The translations under genes and the position numbers were made by a program. DNA of 64,000 bases, taken from NCBI GenBank assembly GCA_026770025.1, contig JAMXDE010000003.1, positions 3,100,001-3,164,000 of the forward strand. The letters are read 5' to 3'. How positions within the stretch are numbered: position 1 is the first letter of the stretch; each line of letters begins with the position of its first letter. The notes under the pieces are model-generated. The model saw nothing but the letters and a program-made list of their open reading frames with translations, did not search any database and was not told where the DNA came from. The DNA is from Craspedostauros australis (lineage: Eukaryota > Bacillariophyta > Bacillariophyceae > Mastogloiales > Achnanthaceae). Of the stretch, positions 57,443 to 64,000 are shown piece by piece.

Positions 57443-58735
57443 ATGTTGCAGGCTCAAGCGATGAAGTCGGTCGGCGTTGCATCGGGACGCGCAGCCGCAT
57501 TCCTAACCACCAGAGCAGCGACATCAATGACATCGACCACAATGGGAGCTGTGAGGTTGCCTGGCGTATCGTCTCGCGTGTTGAAGCAAGCATGGATCAG
57601 CCACTCAAGCGTCGCGTCCAACCGCACAGCTGCATTGCGAGCAAAAGCAACCGCTATGAAGGTGACGTCTCATCGCTCCGGCAGCTTCGTTAATCAGGCC
57701 ACGAGACGATGCAAGAGTACGAGAGGGAAAGGCGGATCGTCCAACCAGCATCACCAGCAGCAGCGACAACAACAACAACAACAACGGCGCAGTGGTATCC
57801 CGACGTACATCTATGCTGGGGTCCTTATCCCAGCGGGGTTCTGCGGGTACATCTACTTCCATCATCTGGACACGGTTCCCGTCACTGGTCGTTCCCGTTG
57901 GATTGCAACACCGCCGGACTTGGAGATTGAGTTGGGGGATCGGGAGTACCAGAATCTCCTCAAGCAGTACGAACGCAGCATCCTTCCCAAACACCATCGA
58001 GCATCCGTCACGGTGGAAAGGGTCGGTTCGCGAATTGCAACGAGCGCACTGGAATTTGCCAAGAAGCACAGTCTGAAGCATTACATCAACGCAAGTACTC
58101 CGTCGTCGCCAATGGACGGAATCAAACAGCCCACGTTCACGGTGGTGAAATCCGACATGGCCAACGCATTTGTGCTGCCCGGCAATCACATCTTCGTCAT
58201 GACCGGGCTGTTCCGGTACGCTCGGAATGAGGATGAGCTTGCAGCCGTCCTAGCACATGAGATGGCGCATACCCTGGCACGGCACACCGGCGAACGCATT
58301 TCCGGTGGTATCGTCCGGCAGATGCTGTCCATTCTCTCTCTACTCGTCGATCCACAAGGCGGATTGCTGCTCGTGCTCTCGCAAGGCATCACCCTGATGA
58401 GAGAATTGCCACATTCGCGATTGCAAGAACTGGAGGCCGATGAAATTGGTCTCCACATCATGTCCCATGCATGCTACGACCCGCGAGCGGCCAAAACCGT
58501 TTTTGCGCGCATGAAGCATGATAGCAGTGAGCAACCGCCAGCATTCCTTTCGACGCATCCCAGCCATGATCAGCGTCTGCAAAAGTTTGATGAATGGATG
58601 CCGAGCATTCTCGAGCATGGTCCCAGTCAAGGATACTGCCGTCACATTCGACAGCAAATGAAGGAGGCAAGACAACGCGCGGCCATGGATGCAATGAAAA
58701 GGGAAGCTTCACATCCGCGCATGAACGAAAGTTGA
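57443..58735 (+). CDS. OMA1: OMA1-like mitochondrial M48 metalloprotease
   Basis: Single exon, 430 residues. The first ~90 residues are Arg/Ala/Ser-rich without acids, a mitochondrial presequence, followed by a Gln tract (57745-57785) and one membrane segment (YIYAGVLIPAGFCGYIYFHH). The protease domain has FVLPGNHIFVMTGLFRYARNEDELAAVLAHEMAH, read as NHIFVMTGLF and AHEMAHTLARH, with zinc ligands in HEMAH (His272 codon 58256-58258), and the third ligand in LQELEADEIGLHIM. THPSHDQRLQ near the end is typical of the family. OMA1 of the inner membrane degrades misfolded proteins and in animals cleaves OPA1 and DELE1 on stress. All catalytic residues are present. Confidence 0.93.
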   Translation: MLQAQAMKSVGVASGRAAAFLTTRAATSMTSTTMGAVRLPGVSSRVLKQAWISHSSVASNRTAALRAKATAMKVTSHRSGSFVNQATRRCKSTRGKGGSSNQHHQQQRQQQQQQRRSGIPTYIYAGVLIPAGFCGYIYFHHLDTVPVTGRSRWIATPPDLEIELGDREYQNLLKQYERSILPKHHRASVTVERVGSRIATSALEFAKKHSLKHYINASTPSSPMDGIKQPTFTVVKSDMANAFVLPGNHIFVMTGLFRYARNEDELAAVLAHEMAHTLARHTGERISGGIVRQMLSILSLLVDPQGGLLLVLSQGITLMRELPHSRLQELEADEIGLHIMSHACYDPRAAKTVFARMKHDSSEQPPAFLSTHPSHDQRLQKFDEWMPSILEHGPSQGYCRHIRQQMKEARQRAAMDAMKREASHPRMNES

Positions 58736-59022
58736 ACAAGACCATCCTGACCGAACATTGACGCATGTACTGTCCCAATTTCTGCTCTGTTTTAGCTTCT
58801 GAAATGGTGTTTCTTCTTTTTCATCTCCAACGGCGCTCTGGGCGAATATTAACAAATATTATACCGCGGCTCCCAGTGATCGCATCAACATTTACCTATG
58901 TAAATATATATTGCCGTTACCCCCAAAATTGCCACCACTGACACAACCACACAAAGCCATCCACGTTTGGCGACAACCAAAGATTGCTTCATCCATCCAA
59001 CACAGAACAGATCAGAACAACC

Positions 59023-62000
59023 ATGGGGGATGCAATCAAGGAAGAGGGCCAATCGCAGCATGCTCCCTCTGTGCAATGCCCATGCCGTGACTTCTCTGCT
59101 GTTTCCAAGGTTGTCCGGTGTTTGCAATCCGAAGAAGATACGGCCAGGCTGATTACATGGTTGGAAGGTGAATTTGATGATGCAGCACTGGAACGGAACC
59201 GGCGTGTTTCGTGTGGGAAGCGCCCGCGATGCAGATTCCGAGTGGGGACATCATTCGCCATCCTCAACGCCATTCGCGATGCATGTGCTGTGCATTTGGA
59301 GAACGGTGACGATTCAAGATGCGGCCCTCCAGCCGCCATCGATGGGAATTCAGAGCATGGTGGCATCATCGTGAGTGGCAGGACGGCATCCGACAGCCAA
59401 GCAACCAAATCAGGCGAGGATGATGCTGCACGCGAAAGACAAGAGTACAGCGAAGCATTTCCATCTCTGAGATCAGAGCGCAAGGCAAATGTGTCAAAGC
59501 GATCCACATCCGCGTCTCCATCTTCGTCGAAAGTGAAAGCGAAGGTGAAGATAAAGGCAACGATCGAGGATAAGCGATCTAATGCTCCAATCAAACCACC
59601 GGCGTCCGCGTCTACATCGACGTCGACGTCGGTGTGGACAAAGAAAAAGAAGAAGCGGATTCGGCCACAGTTGACAACGATCACAACATCAGCACCGAGC
59701 AACTCCGTTTGGGCAAACTCAGCGATGGCATCAGCACCGGTGGTGGCATCACCAAGGAGCGCGATGCTCAGGTCTGCGGCGACTCCTTTCCAGCCTTCCG
59801 GACGTCCCACGCAGAAGTCGCAAGATCGTCTCCATCTGACCACCGCAAGTCAACTCTCAACCTCGAAGGCATTTCCAAATCATGATATGAATACGAGGAT
59901 ACCAAAGCCGAAGTCTGAGGAAGCAGGTGGTGGCCTTCATGCGGTGGGCACAGCGACTCGCAACCTTCACAGCGAGCAACACGCAGAGGCGATTGCCGTT
60001 GCAATGCCAAACGCGGACACGAGTGCGAAGATTGCAACAGACGACGAATTGCAACGTCTTGTGATGGTGTATTCGTCCCTCATCTACTCGCACGTCGTGC
60101 CATCCACATTGCTCGAGCTCCACCTGCTTCTCCGTCTTCTCAACGTGCGCGATCCACAGCACCAACCTCAAAAGCACCCTGCCCATACTACTCCACCGCA
60201 CCTTGCCTTCATCTTTCATTCCGCCAATCAATGTCGAGATTTCGCCAAACGAACCCTCGTGCAGCTGCAGCCTGTGATTCTGCATTTGAATCCTCCAATT
60301 GTCGCCAAGCTTGCCGCACTGCCTGCTTTCCGCAATGTTGCACCACAATTGTCAGACCAGCTGAAACAAACGCTGCGGTGGCTGCTTTCGCAAGGGTATC
60401 AGATTGAATGCGCATCCGAGGAAATCGCGGGCAGCCATGCGATCCTTTCTCAGCATTTCAATTCAAACAGGGACTCCAGGCATAACTACAAAACGCAGGC
60501 AGAGACAGCGGTGTACAAGAATCGGGAGGAAACAAGAGACGCCTTCCTGTACCAGCTGAGATCGTACATCAGCATCAAGGGGAAGATCTTGAATCCGCAG
60601 GAGGGTCAGGAAGCCATGAATCGCATCCGAGCACAATCTAGAACCATTTTGAGCCGGCTGTCCAGATCCAATTTCCCGTGGTTCGTGGAATTCTTTTGCG
60701 ATCTCCTGCTCCAAATCGGATACTCTCCGATCGAAGAAACGGATGAGGAACTGCTCACCATCGCAAACAAGGAAAGACTTCAGCAGCTTCAGAAGCGCAT
60801 GTCGGCAAGAACGTCCAACGTGGGCAAGAGCAGTCAAAAGATCACGATGCCATCACGCACGAACGACCACCAAAGCACTCCACACAGCAAAAACCACTCT
60901 CACCGTCACTATTCGCACCAGCGGCAGCAGAAATGGAGACAAGGTCCACGCCGAGGAAGGGAAGAAGAGACATCAGCTGTGATCATGGAAGTGCAGCAAC
61001 TGTTCCCAGGCCATCAAGAATTCTTCTACATCTTTCTGCAATCAACAGACCAATACGCATTCGGCATGCATTTCAAGAGCAGACTCGGCAGCACGATCAG
61101 GATTCTGCGCAACCGAATCCCGACTGCTGGCAAAGAAGAGGTGCACGTCCTCAAGCTCCAGCTTCTCGCGAAATTCCTGGGATGTCTCGTGTTCAGTCCA
61201 AATTGGCAGCCACTGGATGCGAATACTCATCAGCTACATCCCCAATCAACTGTCGATGCGTTCAAACAGCTGGAGGCGGTGGGTGTGGAACTAGGCGGAG
61301 CGCTCAATGATGCGTGGCGAGTTGGGACGCTTGATTACGACCTGCCCTGGATCATGACAGTACTCAAGTTCAGTAAATGGGATGCCCTGTCTCAAACATC
61401 AAGGAAGTTCCGGTCCATCGCAGCCAAGCTACGATTGATGCAACTCAAACTGAGCTCAACAAGGCGGCAGCTGAATATGGGCACTAGTACGCCAGGCGTC
61501 TATCTGGGATCTCCGAACCTCACCACAAGCTTCATGCTTGAAAACTTCTTCGCACAGACGATCGGTCTCGCTAAGCTGGGCAATCTGCCATACGCCACGC
61601 TGCCCGACGTTGATGTAGCAACATCAACACCAACGTCAACACAACAGAAAGCAGTGCGAATATCCAACCCCGCCAATGAAGGTGGCGAATCGGCACCTCG
61701 CAACACTTGGCTATCAGCCACCAGCAGTCTGCTCATGAATGAAAGCAGCACGCATGCGGATGATCTTCGCTGTTTGCTAGATGAGCTCTCTTCCGACTCT
61801 CCTTCATCTACAAGGCCCACGACTCACAAGACACGCAAGGTGCGACCGTCATCAGTCTCTGCCGCCGACCAGAATCCGAACACTAAACTGAGCGAGATGT
61901 TGATCATCCCCGCTGTGTCCGAAGCAAGCGATGAGATGGACCAAGTGTCCCCAGTCTCGGCTCCTCGTGCCGTTGCTGCAACCAGCATTGGCACGATACA

Positions 62001-63015
62001 GCTGCGAACAACACAACCTGATGGCGCTTCAACGACAGAGGACAAGCTCCACGACTCTTTCTTCCACCAGCATGTGGATCTGGCATCCATTTGTGACCTA
62101 TCAATCACGCAAGTGCTGAAAGAATTCCACAATGACGTGCATGCCAAGTGCGTGCGTCCCGCATTCGATTCGCTGCATATCGCTTCAGCAGCAGACTGGG
62201 AATCTGTGAAGTTCGACAAGATAGAAAGGACAGCCAAGAGTCTGGCATACGAACAGCTCGAATCGCAGCTGCGCGACACAACCCGCAAGGTCCTTGCTAT
62301 CCTCGTGCCAACGCCAGCATCGCCGTCAGGAACGACATCGCTGTTGCCACTGCCGCCATCGTCATCATCGCCATCATCATGTCAGATCCTCGATACTGCG
62401 GCATCGCTGGCCACGAAACGAGGGCTGAAGAAGGGGAAGCCGTTTGTTGATGTTTGGGTGTCAGAGCAATGCAAACGACATAGGAATCAGATGCTCAAAA
62501 TGGCGGCTATCAATACCGCGAACTTGAATGGCGCAAACATCCCTACCGATGCTGGTACGACTGCAACAAATGTCAACTCCAGCAACGAAACCGACGAACT
62601 CAGGCTGGTCATAGAGAAAGGATCGGAACTTCTCTCGATGCTCACAGCACAAGCTGGGATGGGGCAGGAGAGTGGAGCATTGATCGAGGCAATCGGTCAT
62701 CTCGATCGGAGCATCAACGAGCTGGAGAAGGATGACAGGAACCAGATCCCCGGCGAATTGCTGGCTCGGGATCTCTTCGCCATGATCTACCGATTCGATG
62801 CCATCTCGTACAGTTTGGTAAAAGCCTGGTCGCAGGCATCGCACGATACGACAGTTCCTCGACACCCTGTGTTGGCTTCGCGATATCTCGGGGTCATCTC
62901 CAAGCTTTCCAAGCACAGCACAAGAGGCATGCGGCATTTCGAATCAGCAATGGCGCTGGATGTCGATGCGCAGCAGTTTGCTCGCGCGTGTCGTGACGGT
63001 GCCAATTCTGAGTAG
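59023..63015 (+). CDS. Codanin-1-like protein
   Basis: Single exon, 1330 residues from the ATG at 59023 (ACCATGGGGG context). The N-terminus has ITWLEGEFDDAALERNRR and, after a Ser/Asp linker, SEAFPSLRSE, the short motif found before the ASF1-binding part of codanin-1. A basic Lys/Ser-rich linker with VWTKKKKKRIRP and SNSVWANS follows. Helical blocks then match codanin-1 by pattern: VPSTLLELHLLLRLLNVR, FAKRTLVQLQPVILHLNPPIVAKLAAL, FFYIFLQSTDQYAFGMHFKSRL (read in two parts), and LKLQLLAKFLGCLVFSPNW. Codanin-1 holds histone chaperone ASF1 in the cytoplasm and, with CDIN1, is mutated in human dyserythropoietic anaemia type I. Assignment rests on these blocks in order; the rest is divergent, with Ser/Thr-rich insertions. 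Confidence 0.65.
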   Translation: MGDAIKEEGQSQHAPSVQCPCRDFSAVSKVVRCLQSEEDTARLITWLEGEFDDAALERNRRVSCGKRPRCRFRVGTSFAILNAIRDACAVHLENGDDSRCGPPAAIDGNSEHGGIIVSGRTASDSQATKSGEDDAARERQEYSEAFPSLRSERKANVSKRSTSASPSSSKVKAKVKIKATIEDKRSNAPIKPPASASTSTSTSVWTKKKKKRIRPQLTTITTSAPSNSVWANSAMASAPVVASPRSAMLRSAATPFQPSGRPTQKSQDRLHLTTASQLSTSKAFPNHDMNTRIPKPKSEEAGGGLHAVGTATRNLHSEQHAEAIAVAMPNADTSAKIATDDELQRLVMVYSSLIYSHVVPSTLLELHLLLRLLNVRDPQHQPQKHPAHTTPPHLAFIFHSANQCRDFAKRTLVQLQPVILHLNPPIVAKLAALPAFRNVAPQLSDQLKQTLRWLLSQGYQIECASEEIAGSHAILSQHFNSNRDSRHNYKTQAETAVYKNREETRDAFLYQLRSYISIKGKILNPQEGQEAMNRIRAQSRTILSRLSRSNFPWFVEFFCDLLLQIGYSPIEETDEELLTIANKERLQQLQKRMSARTSNVGKSSQKITMPSRTNDHQSTPHSKNHSHRHYSHQRQQKWRQGPRRGREEETSAVIMEVQQLFPGHQEFFYIFLQSTDQYAFGMHFKSRLGSTIRILRNRIPTAGKEEVHVLKLQLLAKFLGCLVFSPNWQPLDANTHQLHPQSTVDAFKQLEAVGVELGGALNDAWRVGTLDYDLPWIMTVLKFSKWDALSQTSRKFRSIAAKLRLMQLKLSSTRRQLNMGTSTPGVYLGSPNLTTSFMLENFFAQTIGLAKLGNLPYATLPDVDVATSTPTSTQQKAVRISNPANEGGESAPRNTWLSATSSLLMNESSTHADDLRCLLDELSSDSPSSTRPTTHKTRKVRPSSVSAADQNPNTKLSEMLIIPAVSEASDEMDQVSPVSAPRAVAATSIGTIQLRTTQPDGASTTEDKLHDSFFHQHVDLASICDLSITQVLKEFHNDVHAKCVRPAFDSLHIASAADWESVKFDKIERTAKSLAYEQLESQLRDTTRKVLAILVPTPASPSGTTSLLPLPPSSSSPSSCQILDTAASLATKRGLKKGKPFVDVWVSEQCKRHRNQMLKMAAINTANLNGANIPTDAGTTATNVNSSNETDELRLVIEKGSELLSMLTAQAGMGQESGALIEAIGHLDRSINELEKDDRNQIPGELLARDLFAMIYRFDAISYSLVKAWSQASHDTTVPRHPVLASRYLGVISKLSKHSTRGMRHFESAMALDVDAQQFARACRDGANSE

Positions 63016-63373
63016 AGTTAGAGCACGTGTACCATCGTACTCTATGAGTAGGGACTAAGAAGATGTGCGATCATTGGCGCTCCACATTATTCTGCTCTAG
63101 TCCAATCTACTTTACTCTGTCCCTTCAGTCTATGGCTCTACTCTACTTCCTCAGTCTATGTCCCAGTCCTGAAACTGACTCCCCAACAGAAAGATCTCTG
63201 TGGTCCTATCGACACAAACCGTTCTTGGGGATCGTTTCCTGCCCGTTCAGTTTGATGTCCATGGCATCACTGGTGTGTGCTGTGTCGTACGTAACATGAC
63301 GAGCCATGTGCGCAATGCCAACAGATTCCAGAGCACAGATCACGGAACACAAGCGCATTGAGATCATCCCAAG
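63016..63373. other. Intergenic region, nothing recognised
   Basis: About 360 bp between two plus-strand genes, with CTCTACT/CAGTCTATG near-repeats around 63100-63165. Confidence 0.55.
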
Positions 63374-63910
63374 ATGAGATCAAGTTCCTTCTTATCCTTA
63401 GCGATCTCTCTCTTGGCAATCATCCAAACAGAGGCCTTTCAGACCCCCATTGTCCCATCTCATTCCTCCACAGCGTCAACGCCCAACGTCCTCGGCCTGA
63501 GCCTGAGCCTGAAGATGTCAAAGCTGGAAGAAGTAAAAACCGACAAGTCCCCGGCGCCCCTCGGCCCCTACAGCCAAGCTGTGAAGGTTGGGAATATGCT
63601 CTACTGCTCCGGACAGATCGCATTGGATCCAGCCACTGGCGAGTTCGTTGGAGGTGGAGACCCGCAGGCGGAAACGCGCCAGCTCCTCAAGAACCTGGAC
63701 GCCGTGCTCGAGGCGGCTGGGACCACCAGAGATCGCATTGTGCGATGCACCGTGTTCCTGGCAGACCTCGGCGACTTCGCCTTGGTCAATGAAGTCTACT
63801 CGGAGTACTTCAAGGACGTTGCCGTGGAGCCTTCCCGATCTTGCGTGCAAGTCGCGGCTTTGCCAAAGGGGGCCAAGGTGGAGATCGATTGCATTGCTGT
63901 CATGGAATGA
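63374..63910 (+). CDS. RidA: RidA (YjgF/YER057c/UK114) enamine/imine deaminase, predicted plastid precursor
   Basis: Single exon, 178 residues, ATG at 63374, TGA at 63908. Residues 1-21 are a signal peptide (FLSLAISLLAIIQTEA) followed by FQTP, an ASAFAP-type plastid signal with a short Ser/Thr-rich transit region. The enzyme begins near Met48: APLGPYSQAVKVGNMLYCSGQI, read as APLGPYSQAV and NMLYCSGQI, then QLLKNLDAVLEAAGTTRDRIVRCTVFLADLGDF in family order, VNEVYSEYF, and PSRSCVQVAALPKGAKVEIDCIA with the conserved Arg that binds the substrate carboxylate. RidA hydrolyses reactive 2-aminoacrylate and iminobutanoate made by threonine dehydratase, a plastid pathway in plants, which fits the targeting. 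Confidence 0.95.
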   Translation: MRSSSFLSLAISLLAIIQTEAFQTPIVPSHSSTASTPNVLGLSLSLKMSKLEEVKTDKSPAPLGPYSQAVKVGNMLYCSGQIALDPATGEFVGGGDPQAETRQLLKNLDAVLEAAGTTRDRIVRCTVFLADLGDFALVNEVYSEYFKDVAVEPSRSCVQVAALPKGAKVEIDCIAVME

Positions 63911-64000
63911 GCGTTGAAGCTTGCGCACGCAGCAGTATCTGGGAATGCGCAAACGCACAAGGCACGAAGAGAGTGCCAACACAAAGACGAATTCGCGTCA

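Overview
The window is nuclear DNA of a eukaryote, most likely a photosynthetic stramenopile such as a diatom. Three lines of evidence point there. (1) Three very large secreted proteins carry Pro-Thr rich 'SAPT/xxPT' linkers of the kind common in stramenopile surface proteins. (2) At least five, probably six, proteins begin with a signal peptide that ends just before a phenylalanine (ADA|FSP, MA|FQP, EA|FQT, HA|FAF, ST|FQV, RG|FQT). This is the 'ASAFAP' bipartite plastid-targeting signature of algae with secondary red plastids. (3) The machinery is eukaryotic: eL4, PP2A, the exosome cofactor MPP6, Trm11, OMA1, a codanin-1 relative and spliceosomal GT-AG introns. No prokaryotic, viral, rRNA, tRNA or CRISPR feature was seen.

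Layout. 1-10.9 kb: a PPR protein (-), a secreted Cys-rich SAPT protein (+), an FCP1/SCP-like phosphatase (-) and a plastid-type Trm11-like methyltransferase (+, one intron). 11.8-17.7 kb: the PP2A catalytic subunit (four exons), a plastid-type RsuA-family pseudouridine synthase and ribosomal protein eL4. 18.3-26.4 kb, all minus: a secreted PT-rich protein ending in a YfaP/DUF2135-like domain, an MFSD1-like transporter and a cathepsin L-like protease (three exons). 27.2-38 kb: MPP6, a two-pass vezatin-like protein, TXNDC9/PLP3, a beta-propeller fused to a 2-oxoglutarate oxygenase, and a ZIF-like MFS transporter. 39.4-46.3 kb: a 1643-residue secreted vWA protein and an MgtC/SapB membrane protein. 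46.6-54.1 kb, all minus: a plastid-type methyltransferase, a UbiA prenyltransferase, a helicase-associated-domain protein and a LON-domain/Tudor-like protein. 54.8-64 kb, all plus: a prolyl-hydroxylase-LRR fusion, OMA1, a codanin-1-like protein and a plastid-type RidA.

The genes do not form a pathway or operon; this is ordinary gene-dense eukaryotic sequence (25 confident genes, mostly single-exon). Nine introns could be placed by continuing a recognised protein across GT-AG sites; they range from 224 to 488 bp. Recurring themes are organelle proteins (plastid RNA modification, LON and RidA; mitochondrial OMA1 and perhaps PPR), nuclear RNA/chromatin factors (MPP6, codanin-1-like) and large cell-surface proteins.

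The most unusual items are two separate fusions of 2-oxoglutarate/Fe(II) oxygenase domains to repeat scaffolds (an eight-repeat propeller and an LRR array), and the vWA surface protein, in which two domain types are each duplicated around a central vWA domain. Homology calls come from reading sequence by eye. N-termini of the phosphatase and the vezatin-like protein are uncertain.
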